5,827 nucleotides of DNA from Thermoplasmata archaeon (GTDB lineage Archaea > Thermoplasmatota > Thermoplasmata > Lutacidiplasmatales > UBA184), in contig JASHPV010000103.1 of the NCBI GenBank assembly GCA_030037875.1, positions 1-5,827 of the forward strand, given 5' to 3'. The translations under genes and the position numbers were made by a program. The notes under the pieces were generated by a model. It was not told where the DNA came from and ran no database searches. It saw nothing but the letters and a program-made list of their open reading frames with translations. The first letter of the stretch is position 1. The number at the start of each line of letters is the position of its first letter. Shown here in pieces: positions 1-5,676 of the stretch.

Positions 1-1179
1 CCGGTTTCGGCAAAATCCGACGTTGGCGTCGCCGAGCTGGTCGCGCTTGTCGTGGGCCTATCGCAACGGTTCCTGGAAAAGGAACTCTCCCTCGGAAACG
101 TGGTCGGCGAAGGGACCGTCCTCGAACGGACCGAGGAGCGCGGGCTCGGCCCGGTGGCGAGCGTGATCGTCTATCAGGGGAGTCTACACGTCGGCGAAGA
201 GATCGTCGTGACCGGGACCTCGGGCCCGTTCTCGAGTCGTGTCCGGGGGCTTTATCGTCCGGCCCCTGCCACCGGACGTCGCGAGAACGCTTCTAAGAAG
301 CTCCAGAGCGTGTCCGAGGTATCGGCCGCCGCGGGCGTGTATCTGGTGGCCACCGAGATTGACAAGGCGCTCCCCGGCGGCTTGATCAAAGCGGTCCGAA
401 CCCCCGAGGAGCGCTCGGCGACTCTCGCCGAGCTGGCAGCGGAGAGCCAGCCCGTGGCGGACCTCGCGGAGAGCGGCGTGGCCCTCGCCGCCGACACCCT
501 GGGCGGCCTCGAGGCGCTCGCGTTCGAATGTCGAGAGGCGAGCGTGCCGATCCATGTCGCGGGGGTCGGCCCGGTCAATCGTCCGATGGTTCTTCGGATG
601 GCGGACGTCAAGGACACCACCCATCGTGCGATCCTCGCCTTCAACGTGCCGGTCCTGTCCGATGCGGTGCCCGAGTCCCTCCGGGACCACGTCCGCATCT
701 TCTCAGGGGAGGTCATGTACCAGCTCCTCGAGGAGTATGCGAAGTGGCAGGCGGAGAAACTGAGCGCCCTCGAGGCAGAACAACGGCAGGAGATCGTACA
801 CCCGGCGAAAATCCAGGTGCTGCCGGGATTCGTCTTCCGTCGCTCCAAACCCGCGGTCGTGGGCATCAAAGTACTGTCGGGTCAGCTCCGGCCCGGGGTC
901 CGGCTCATGTCCCCTCGGGGAGAGGAGGTGGGTCTCCTGCGCAGCTTGCAACGCGAGAACGAATCCGTAAAGGAGGCCGAGGAAGGGATGGAACTCGCGG
1001 CGTCGATCGAAGGCGCGATCGTCGGGCGTACCCTGCAGGAGGGGGATGTGCTTTACGTCACCATCCCGGAGTCATCGGCCCGGGCGCTTCGGACCCGACC
1101 GCTGTCCGAAACGGAGCGGGCCGTCCTCGACGAGGTGGTGCGGATCCGGAGAGCAACGCATCCCTTCTGGGGTCAGTGA
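1..1179 (+). CDS. infB: Translation initiation factor aIF5B (IF-2 family), 5' truncated
   Basis: This is the C-terminal 392 residues of the archaeal IF2/eIF5B GTPase, which promotes ribosomal subunit joining and initiator tRNA positioning. The reading frame is open from base 1, and its first residues (VSAKSDVGVAEL) are the SAK (G5) motif at the end of the GTPase domain. The catalytic P-loop region therefore lies upstream of the window, and roughly 200 residues are missing compared with a typical archaeal protein of about 600. Beta-barrel domain II follows at about residues 28-130. Domain III has the family signature ADTLGGLEAL near residue 165 and ILAFNV near 212. Domain IV begins near HPAKIQVLPGFVFR (about 267) and ends with the typical FWG just before the TGA stop. 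The internal GTG at base 52 is not the start. The last 7 bases overlap the end of the convergent membrane-protein gene. Identification is secure. Confidence 0.96.
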   Translation, partial: PVSAKSDVGVAELVALVVGLSQRFLEKELSLGNVVGEGTVLERTEERGLGPVASVIVYQGSLHVGEEIVVTGTSGPFSSRVRGLYRPAPATGRRENASKKLQSVSEVSAAAGVYLVATEIDKALPGGLIKAVRTPEERSATLAELAAESQPVADLAESGVALAADTLGGLEALAFECREASVPIHVAGVGPVNRPMVLRMADVKDTTHRAILAFNVPVLSDAVPESLRDHVRIFSGEVMYQLLEEYAKWQAEKLSALEAEQRQEIVHPAKIQVLPGFVFRRSKPAVVGIKVLSGQLRPGVRLMSPRGEEVGLLRSLQRENESVKEAEEGMELAASIEGAIVGRTLQEGDVLYVTIPESSARALRTRPLSETERAVLDEVVRIRRATHPFWGQ

Positions 1180-1784
1180 TCCGGCGAATCCTCGCCGGCG
1201 ATTTCTTCAACATCCTCAGCGGAGCGGGAGACTACGCCCGGTGCACTTCCGTAAGGATCGCCCCGCAGGAAGATGCCGAGGAAGATGGCGAGACCACCGA
1301 CTAGCAGCAGCCCCGCAGATCCCGCTCCTAGCATTAGTTCAAAGTCCAAGGCGAGGTGAGTGGGGTTCGTAGCGACCGCCCGCCCGGTGAGGCTAACGGT
1401 CGCGGGACCGGCGCCGGGATTTTCCAGGAGGCACTGGATGGGGAACCGGAAGGGTCCGGATCCGGCCCAGCTACCGGAGACGTTGGAGGTCCAGTTGACC
1501 AGCACGTGTCCAACCCCACAGGAGGCCGGACACGTCGGGGTCTCCTGGAGGACGACGGAAATCGCGGCGCTCGCGCGCCAGACCAGATTGAATTGCTCCG
1601 ACGTTCCGTTCGACCCTCCAAAGGTCAGGCGTTCGCTGGCGTTCGGCCCTAGGGTGAACGGAGCGTACGGAGTGACCACGGTGGAGACCGTCGGGTTCCC
1701 GTCCCCCGTGAAGTAGAGGGCCGCGAGGGTGCCTGCGGCGAGGGTAAGGAAGACCACCCCGACGACGACCAGCCACGGACGCAC
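1173..1784 (-). CDS. Double-anchored membrane protein with glycosylatable ectodomain, function unknown
   Basis: I do not recognise this 203-residue protein. It starts with GTG. A hydrophobic segment at residues 4-24 is followed by an ectodomain of about 125 residues, a second membrane segment at about 150-173, and an acidic cytoplasmic tail (EDVEEIAGEDSPDH). The ectodomain is rich in Ser, Thr, Gly and Pro and has four N-glycosylation sequons (N48, N59, N97, N101). Its three cysteines are C85 and C89 in TCPASCG, plus C118; C85-C89 or either with C118 could form a disulfide. The protein contains no lysine at all. Two anchors around a beta-rich ectodomain suggest a surface protein, which is inference. 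A TATA-like box 30 bases upstream of the GTG predicts a leaderless transcript. The 3' end overlaps the aIF5B gene by 7 bp, tail to tail. The YkgJ-type gene lies 78 bp upstream on the same strand, so co-transcription is possible but not required. Confidence 0.8.
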   Translation of the reverse strand: MRPWLVVVGVVFLTLAAGTLAALYFTGDGNPTVSTVVTPYAPFTLGPNASERLTFGGSNGTSEQFNLVWRASAAISVVLQETPTCPASCGVGHVLVNWTSNVSGSWAGSGPFRFPIQCLLENPGAGPATVSLTGRAVATNPTHLALDFELMLGAGSAGLLLVGGLAIFLGIFLRGDPYGSAPGVVSRSAEDVEEIAGEDSPDH

Positions 1785-1810
1785 ATCGCTTCCGAGGGGT
1801 CTGAGTGCGG

Positions 1811-1817
1811 AAATACA
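1811..1817 (-). promoter_or_regulatory. TATA-like box of the membrane-protein gene
   Basis: The minus strand reads TGTATTT, centred about 30 bases upstream of the GTG at 1784. This is the spacing expected when an archaeal transcript begins at or just before the start codon. No Shine-Dalgarno sequence is visible before the GTG. The box is a weak match to the archaeal consensus. Confidence 0.45.
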
Positions 1818-1862
1818 CTTCGAGGCAGCCGAATCCGGTTCGGAGGAGGCTTTTGGTGAGGC

Positions 1863-2915
1863 CTAGAGACGCAAGCCTACGGTCGGTCGGTCAAGGATGT
1901 CCATGTCGGTGGCGCGTATCCCGTTCACCAGGTCATTTACCGAGAGCTCCCCGCGACGATCAGAGGTCAGCGCGCGCCGAAGCACGGCCAGTCGGACCAC
2001 CTGGTTCGCGATGAGCGTGAGATCCTCGGCGACAACCTCCTCAGGAAGGGCCGGGTCAGCTTCCAAGAGATGGTCGTAAGCTGCTCCGATGGTCGCGTCG
2101 CGTTCCAGGACGTATCGCAGGTAACCGAGCAACAATGACCGGGAGGGCGCGTCCAAGCCGGGGGAGCGAGTCGGCGAGGCGAACACTCCGAGATGCCGGG
2201 CGATCCCCCCCGATTCGCGCAAGGAAAGGAACTCCACCCCGCCCGTATGGGGGCGCCACGCCACCCGACCGAGGGCAGGGTCCTGGAACATTGGGAGTGA
2301 CTCGAGCGGCTCCTCCTCCGGCGGAGGCTCTTCGTGGAGGAGTTCCTCCGGAACCATCTCTGCCAAAGTCCCTCGAAGTCGCGCACGGACCTCCTCTTCG
2401 GACTGCCAGATTCCATCTCGTCCGAGCCGGCGCTCTACGCTCCGGCGCCGTTGCGAGGCCCACCGGAGGTCACCTGTCGCCTGGGCCTGCTCGACTTCTC
2501 GTTCCACGAACTTCATTTCGGACCTAAAGTCGGAGGAGACCGGCCCCAAAGGCACCCCGGTCCCTCGTCCCATTAGCGGGGTCAGGTCGACGCCGGGGCA
2601 CGTTAACACGATCGAGACTTGGACTCGCTCCCCGACGTGGACCGTCAGCGGGAACTCGCCGCATGTCGCGGGACGCGCCGCGTGGCAGCCGCATCGTTCC
2701 TCATGCAAGAAGTAGCAGGCGCCTCCTTCTGGTCGACTGGCGATTTTGGCCCAGCCAACGGTCGTTTCCAAGAGAGGGGCCGCAGGATCCAGCCGGATCA
2801 ATCGGTCCCGTTCGCCCGGGGCTACGGCTGGAGTGGTGTAGCAGCAGAGTCCGCAGGATGGTAAGCAACGGTAACGGAAGCCCGTGACGAGCTGGTAATC
2901 CGTTGGAAGGGCCAC
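1863..2915 (-). CDS. YkgJ-family cysteine-cluster (putative zinc/iron-binding) protein with long C-terminal extension
   Basis: The 350-residue protein carries the YkgJ/COG0727 cysteine pattern (Pfam 'putative zinc- or iron-chelating domain'). The first cluster is C17, C21, C24 and C25 in RCLPSCGLCC. It is followed by ACYFLH (C67), CGCHAARPATCGEFP (C75, C77, C85) and a further cysteine in LTCPG (C106). The first cluster is C-x3-C-x2-CC, one residue longer than the usual CxxCxxCC. These residues probably bind a metal or an Fe-S cluster; the biochemical role of the family is poorly known, and the related FliB proteins methylate flagellin. Residues about 120-350 form an extension with an acidic, proline-rich stretch (HEEPPPEEEPLESLP) and a helical C-terminus. 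The frame stays open further upstream to 3182, but the GTG at 2915 is preferred. It lies about 24 bases from a strong TATAAATA box and just before the conserved domain, whereas the upstream sequence would run through the divergent TFB gene. No Shine-Dalgarno sequence is seen, which fits a leaderless mRNA. Confidence 0.87.
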   Translation of the reverse strand: MALPTDYQLVTGFRYRCLPSCGLCCYTTPAVAPGERDRLIRLDPAAPLLETTVGWAKIASRPEGGACYFLHEERCGCHAARPATCGEFPLTVHVGERVQVSIVLTCPGVDLTPLMGRGTGVPLGPVSSDFRSEMKFVEREVEQAQATGDLRWASQRRRSVERRLGRDGIWQSEEEVRARLRGTLAEMVPEELLHEEPPPEEEPLESLPMFQDPALGRVAWRPHTGGVEFLSLRESGGIARHLGVFASPTRSPGLDAPSRSLLLGYLRYVLERDATIGAAYDHLLEADPALPEEVVAEDLTLIANQVVRLAVLRRALTSDRRGELSVNDLVNGIRATDMDILDRPTVGLRL

Positions 2916-2935
2916 TGTGCAGCCGGATTCAGTTC

Positions 2936-2943
2936 TATTTATA
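2936..2943. promoter_or_regulatory. Shared TATA element of the divergent YkgJ and TFB genes
   Basis: The plus strand reads TATTTATA and the minus strand TATAAATA. It is the only strongly AT-rich stretch in the 53 bp between the two start codons. Its centre is about 24 bases from the YkgJ-type GTG (2915) and about 29 bases from the TFB GTG (2969). Both distances suit transcription starting at or next to the start codon. The minus direction has a purine-containing CGAAC just upstream of the box, a plausible BRE. The plus direction has a pyrimidine-rich flank, so the promoter may be stronger toward the YkgJ-type gene. Confidence 0.7.
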
Positions 2944-2968
2944 CGTTCGAGGGTCTCGCCCCGATACC

Positions 2969-3922
2969 GTGTCCGAGGGACGCGAGCCCGAGGGCCAGTT
3001 GGCGAGCGAGCTGCCCACCTGCAGTATGTGTGGCAGCCGCCGCCGGGTGCAAGACCCATCCAGCCTCGAAGAGCACTGCCTCGATTGTGGTCTCGTGTTC
3101 GAAGGGTCGGAGCTGGTAACTCCGGGGCCACCAGTCCACGAAGCCGGGGCAACCCAAGGCTCTGGCCGAGGGATCGGGCCATTTACACCCCCGGGATCCT
3201 CGCGAAGGGACCTTGGAACGGTACTCCGAGGCACCCGCGATGGGCAAGGACGACCCCTCGGCTGGCAGCGTCGCTACGAATTCCAGCACCTGCGACGCGT
3301 CATGCAACGCCAGACCGTACGGGCCCTCGAGGATCCGCTCGAACGATCCCAGGCCCGGGAGGCCATCGCAATGGCGTCGGATCGGCTGTCTTTGCCCCCT
3401 GTCATCCGTTCAGAGGCCGAACGATTCTTCCGGGACGCAACCCAGCGGGGTCTGTACCGTGGTCGTAGCCAGGTCGCCGCGGTAGGGGCGTCGGTGTACG
3501 CCGCCTGCCGTCGCTATTCGCTGCCCCGAACCCTGGGAGAGGTCTCGAAGGTGCTGGGCGCCCGGCGCTCAGAAGTCGGACGCGCGTTCAAGGTAGCGTG
3601 CCGTGGCATGGCGACCGTAGTCCCCTCCGTGGACCCCCGCGTCTACCTCGCTCGGTACGCTCAGGAACTGGCCCTCTCTCCTCAGATCCGCTCGTCGGTC
3701 GAATCGATGCTTAAGGAGGCGGAGACGAGCCCCGAGGTCTCTGGTCTTTCCGCCCACGGTCTCGTGGCGGCACTGATCTACATCGCGGCGGAACGGAACG
3801 GGGAGCGGCGATCGCGGGCCCAGGTCGCTCGGATCAGCGCCGTGACCGAAGTCACGCTCCGGTCGACGAGCCGTCTGCTCGAGCGTCTCCTCGGCCCCCG
3901 CTCGGACGGAAGCCCGCCGTAG
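2969..3922 (+). CDS. tfb: Transcription initiation factor B (TFB/TFIIB homologue), divergent paralogue
   Basis: TFB binds the TBP-TATA complex and recruits archaeal RNA polymerase. The 317-residue protein has an N-terminal zinc ribbon (C18/C21 in CSMC, C37/C40 in CLDCGLVFEG) and a linker ending in DLGTVLRG, which matches the usual D-x-GLsT region. Two cyclin-like repeats follow, at about 120-210 and 225-310. GLYRGRS near 161 and PRTLGEV near 186 are family hallmarks of repeat 1, and VTEVTLRS near 292 is the hallmark of repeat 2, which contacts BRE DNA. The linker lacks the usual EWRxF block and the R-x-R-x-G-x-P stretch is degenerate, so this may be a specialised copy and not the main TFB. 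The GTG at 2969 is chosen because the TATA box lies 29 bases upstream. A TTG at 2903 in the same frame would place that TATA box inside the coding region. No Shine-Dalgarno sequence is present. The gene ends 8 bp from the convergent winged-helix gene. Confidence 0.93.
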   Translation: MSEGREPEGQLASELPTCSMCGSRRRVQDPSSLEEHCLDCGLVFEGSELVTPGPPVHEAGATQGSGRGIGPFTPPGSSRRDLGTVLRGTRDGQGRPLGWQRRYEFQHLRRVMQRQTVRALEDPLERSQAREAIAMASDRLSLPPVIRSEAERFFRDATQRGLYRGRSQVAAVGASVYAACRRYSLPRTLGEVSKVLGARRSEVGRAFKVACRGMATVVPSVDPRVYLARYAQELALSPQIRSSVESMLKEAETSPEVSGLSAHGLVAALIYIAAERNGERRSRAQVARISAVTEVTLRSTSRLLERLLGPRSDGSPP

Positions 3923-3930
3923 AGGGCTCC

Positions 3931-4155
3931 TCAGCGCACGAGGTAGTACCCCGCGGCTTTTTCGCGGACCTTGCGCCGGGCGAAGCCTTTGTTCTGGAGT
4001 TCCTGTAGCGCGTTCATGACCATGTTCTTGGGCAGTTTGGCCGCCATGGTGATCCGTTCGGCGGTCCCCATTTTATCTTCGGCGAGAAAGCCCATGTCCT
4101 TCATCGCCTTGTAGATCTTGACCGCTTGCGGGCCGAGCTCGTCCTCGATCGCCAT
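3931..4155 (-). CDS. Small lysine-rich winged-helix DNA-binding protein
   Basis: The 74-residue protein is essentially one winged helix-turn-helix domain. Helix 1 is PQAVKIYKAMKDMG (about 9-22), helix 2 TAERITMAAKL (31-41), recognition helix PKNMVMNALQELQNKG (42-57), and the C-terminal wing runs over RRKVREKAAGYYLVR (60-74). There is no effector or dimerisation domain, so it could act as a minimal regulator or as an abundant nucleoid-type protein. Nine of 74 residues are lysine and seven are methionine, whereas its neighbours carry almost no lysine. The ATG at 4155 has GGAG eight bases upstream (4164-4167) and a clear TATA box about 38 bases upstream, so this gene has a short leader and a ribosome binding site. 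It lies 84 bp beyond the end of the M24 peptidase gene on the same strand and converges on TFB. The exact target is unknown. Confidence 0.85.
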   Translation of the reverse strand: MAIEDELGPQAVKIYKAMKDMGFLAEDKMGTAERITMAAKLPKNMVMNALQELQNKGFARRKVREKAAGYYLVR

Positions 4156-4163
4156 CGCCGAAA

Positions 4164-4167
4164 CTCC
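4164..4167 (-). promoter_or_regulatory. Ribosome binding site of the winged-helix gene
   Basis: The minus strand reads GGAG, eight bases before the ATG at 4155. It supports that start. It also shows that this gene, unlike several neighbours, is probably translated from a transcript with a leader. Confidence 0.55.
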
Positions 4168-4189
4168 GAGCGCGCCGAGCGAGGTCCCG

Positions 4190-4196
4190 TATTTAA
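4190..4196 (-). promoter_or_regulatory. TATA box of the winged-helix gene
   Basis: The minus strand reads TTAAATA, centred about 38 bases upstream of the ATG. With the usual spacing, transcription would start near 4167 and give a leader of about 12 bases that just includes the GGAG. A 7-bp direct repeat CCGAGCG (4166-4172 and 4175-4181) lies around the predicted transcription start. Confidence 0.65.
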
Positions 4197-4239
4197 CCGC
4201 CCCGCGGGCTTCGGCGACCGCCCGGCCGGTTCCGTCCGC

Positions 4240-5349
4240 CTATCCGTGCGTCCCCAGATATTCCCGGGGGGCGGTGGTCAAGAACCGGTACCCGTGGTCG
4301 GTGACGACGACGTCATCTTCGATACGAACCCCGCCTTTCCCCGGGATATAGATCCCCGGCTCGACCGTCACGGTTTCGCCCGCTTCCAGGGTATCGGTCG
4401 TCTCCCGGTTCAGGCTGAAGCCGTCATGGACGGCGAGGCCGATGGAGTGCCCGAGCCGATGCGTGAAGAGTCCCTTCCACGGACTCCCGTCGATCACGTT
4501 CTGCGCGGCCTGGTGAAGGTCGCAGGCGCGGACACCCGGTCGCAAGATGTCAAGGGCGGCCCTCTGCGCTTCGAGAACCTTGGCATGCACTCGCACCAAC
4601 TCCGGGTCGACCCGGCCAAAGTAAAACGGTCGGGTCAGGTCGCTCACATACCGATGGTAGAGTGCTCCAAAATCGCACACGATGGACTGCCCGGATTCGA
4701 GCCGGGCGTTCCCCGGCGAGAAATGGGGTTCGGCCGAGTGCGGGCCGAACCCCACAATCGTATCGAAGCTCCGGCCCGCGGCTCCCTGTCGGCTCATCCG
4801 GTACTCGATCTCGCCCGCAAGCTCGAGCTCCGTCATGCCGAGGCGCAGCACTGACGGGATCTCGCCCGCGACTACTGAAGCGATCGCGGCGGCCTTCTCG
4901 ATCCGGGCAAGCTCCGATGAGTCCTTGACCCGTCGGGTCCGCTGAATCGCATCGGAGGCATCAACCCATTGAGCTGCAGGAAGCGTAGCCTGGAGCTCCT
5001 GGAAGCCCTCGTGGGTCAGCTCTCGGAAGTTGAGCGCGACCCGAGCCTTGGCGTCGACGAGGCGTTGGATCGCGTGCGCCTGGTCCTCCAGCCGGGGACA
5101 GACTTCGATTTCGACCCCCCGGTCGTTCTCGGCGCCAAGGCGAGCGGTCTCCGCTTCGAGGGGCGATGCGAGCACCGTGAGGGACCCATCCGGTCGTGCG
5201 ACGATCGCTTCGCTTTCGAACGCCCCACTGGGTACGTCGAAGAGATAGAAGAAACTCGTATCGATTTGCGGCCCCTCGGAGTTCGCCACGATCAGTGCGT
5301 CGGGTCTGGGAGAAAGCCGCTCGAAGATGCGCCGAACTCGGTCCCGCAT
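4240..5349 (-). CDS. M24-family metallopeptidase, Xaa-Pro dipeptidase/aminopeptidase (PepQ-like)
   Basis: The 369-residue protein has the two-domain 'pita-bread' layout of prolidases. A creatinase-type N-terminal domain (about 1-130) is followed by the M24 catalytic domain (about 145-360). All five dinuclear metal ligands are visible: D226 in VCDFGALY, D237 in YVSDLTRPF, H301 in THRLGHSIGL, E330 in TVEPGIYIPG and E344 in VRIEDDVVV. The conserved H209 (AEPHFSPGN) and H308 (AVHDG) are also there. The enzyme should be cytoplasmic and cleave Xaa-Pro bonds in peptides during protein turnover, probably with Mn, Co or Zn. The usual HExP after H308 is HDGF here, so substrate preference may differ. 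Dipeptidase versus aminopeptidase activity cannot be decided from sequence. The ATG at 5349 lies about 30 bases from a TATA box with no Shine-Dalgarno sequence, so a near-leaderless mRNA is expected. Length is close to known archaeal prolidases of about 350 residues. Confidence 0.93.
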   Translation of the reverse strand: MRDRVRRIFERLSPRPDALIVANSEGPQIDTSFFYLFDVPSGAFESEAIVARPDGSLTVLASPLEAETARLGAENDRGVEIEVCPRLEDQAHAIQRLVDAKARVALNFRELTHEGFQELQATLPAAQWVDASDAIQRTRRVKDSSELARIEKAAAIASVVAGEIPSVLRLGMTELELAGEIEYRMSRQGAAGRSFDTIVGFGPHSAEPHFSPGNARLESGQSIVCDFGALYHRYVSDLTRPFYFGRVDPELVRVHAKVLEAQRAALDILRPGVRACDLHQAAQNVIDGSPWKGLFTHRLGHSIGLAVHDGFSLNRETTDTLEAGETVTVEPGIYIPGKGGVRIEDDVVVTDHGYRFLTTAPREYLGTHG

Positions 5350-5376
5350 GAGTCCGACGGCGACTCACTCAGCGCG

Positions 5377-5382
5377 ATTTAA
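5377..5382 (-). promoter_or_regulatory. TATA box of the M24 peptidase gene
   Basis: The minus strand reads TTAAAT inside CCCCTTAAATCGC, centred about 30 bases upstream of the ATG at 5349. This spacing puts the transcription start within a few bases of the start codon. Confidence 0.6.
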
Positions 5383-5614
5383 GGGGATTCCGGCTCGATT
5401 CGGACGAACGGGGCCGGGCGGCGCCGATGGAACGGATGACGCGGTGAACGGATACCCGTTACTCCGGCGCGGATGTCAACCAGTGCAGACGGGGGGATTA
5501 TCTACCCGGAATCCGACGGTGACCATAGCGAGCAAACCAGCCGCCAACCTGCCCCGGGTGCAGGTTCTCCCGACGCACCCCCAGTGCGGTTCGAGTTCCA
5601 AAACGCCCGGGTGA

Positions 5615-5633
5615 CCGTTCGGCCTTCGAACGG
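5615..5633. repeat. Perfect hyphenated palindrome, possible operator
   Basis: CCGTTCG at 5615-5621 and CGAACGG at 5627-5633 form a perfect 7-bp inverted repeat around the spacer GCCTT. It directly abuts the AT-rich GAAAAGTT that is the best candidate promoter box of the right-edge gene. It could be a dimeric regulator site or a hairpin. Inverted repeats of this size also occur by chance in GC-rich DNA, so its position is the main argument. Confidence 0.45.
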
Positions 5634-5640
5634 AAAAGTT
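5633..5640 (+). promoter_or_regulatory. Weak TATA-like box of the right-edge gene
   Basis: GAAAAGTT is the only AT-rich stretch at a suitable distance, centred about 40 bases before the ATG at 5677. It predicts a leader of about 14 bases that contains the Shine-Dalgarno site. It is a poor match to the TATA consensus. Confidence 0.3.
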
Positions 5641-5666
5641 GGCGAGCGGGGCCGGGTTCGCGGAAC

Positions 5667-5670
5667 GGAG
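5667..5670 (+). promoter_or_regulatory. Ribosome binding site of the right-edge gene
   Basis: GGAG lies six bases before the ATG at 5677, within GGAGAGGAAA. This is the main reason to prefer the 5677 start over the in-frame ATG at 5473. Confidence 0.6.
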
Positions 5671-5676
5671 AGGAAA

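Larger units (their letters stand above)
5350..5676. other. Intergenic region between divergent genes
   Basis: About 330 bp separate the peptidase start from the preferred start of the right-edge gene. The region holds the peptidase TATA box at its left end and the palindrome, a weak AT-rich box and a Shine-Dalgarno site at its right end. Five GAACGG hexamers (5406, 5430, 5446, 5628, 5663) and one CCGTTC (5615) are scattered through it. A possible 6-bp hairpin (GGGTGC at 5556-5561, GCACCC at 5575-5580) lies in the middle. The plus frame of the right-edge gene stays open from an ATG at 5473, but third-position GC is only about 63% over 5473-5676 by hand count, against about 80% in a sample of the aIF5B gene, so coding is doubtful. 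No tRNA or other RNA gene was recognised. Confidence 0.6.

Noticed and set aside
528..1304. A 258-codon open frame on the plus strand inside and past aIF5B.
   Set aside because: It is a +2 shadow of the aIF5B frame, rich in Arg and Gly without domain features, and it runs across the end of the neighbouring gene.
1829..1843. CCGAA-TCCGG-TTCGG inverted repeat upstream of the membrane-protein promoter.
   Set aside because: The arms are only 5 bp and the sequence has no second copy; too likely by chance to call an operator.
2305..2360. Alternating CCTCC and GGAGG blocks that could form hairpins.
   Set aside because: They encode the Glu/Pro-rich linker of the YkgJ-type protein, and codon use explains them.
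2903..2968. TTG start at 2903 for TFB.
   Set aside because: The added 22 codons span the TATA box and overlap the divergent gene; the GTG at 2969 is at the right promoter distance.
2916..3182. Upstream extension of the YkgJ-type frame to 3182.
   Set aside because: It would contain the TATA box and overlap the TFB zinc ribbon. The added residues are low-complexity and Arg-rich, and the conserved domain begins just after the GTG at 2915.
4126..4854. A 242-codon open frame on the plus strand across the M24 peptidase gene.
   Set aside because: It lies antisense to a gene with all catalytic residues, has no recognisable motif and is a typical GC-rich shadow frame.
5556..5580. Hairpin GGGTGC/GCACCC with a 13-base loop, a possible small RNA or terminator.
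   Set aside because: The stem is only 6 bp, no T-run follows and no promoter points at it; this is expected by chance in GC-rich DNA.
5581..5611. GGTTCGAGTTCC resembling a tRNA T-arm.
   Set aside because: The flanking bases do not pair into a 5-bp stem, and no acceptor, D or anticodon arm can be drawn around it.
5519..5614. A 31-codon plus-strand frame starting with GTG (part of a longer frame from 5327).
   Set aside because: There is no ribosome site, the TATA-like GATTATCTA upstream is too close, and the composition is not protein-like.
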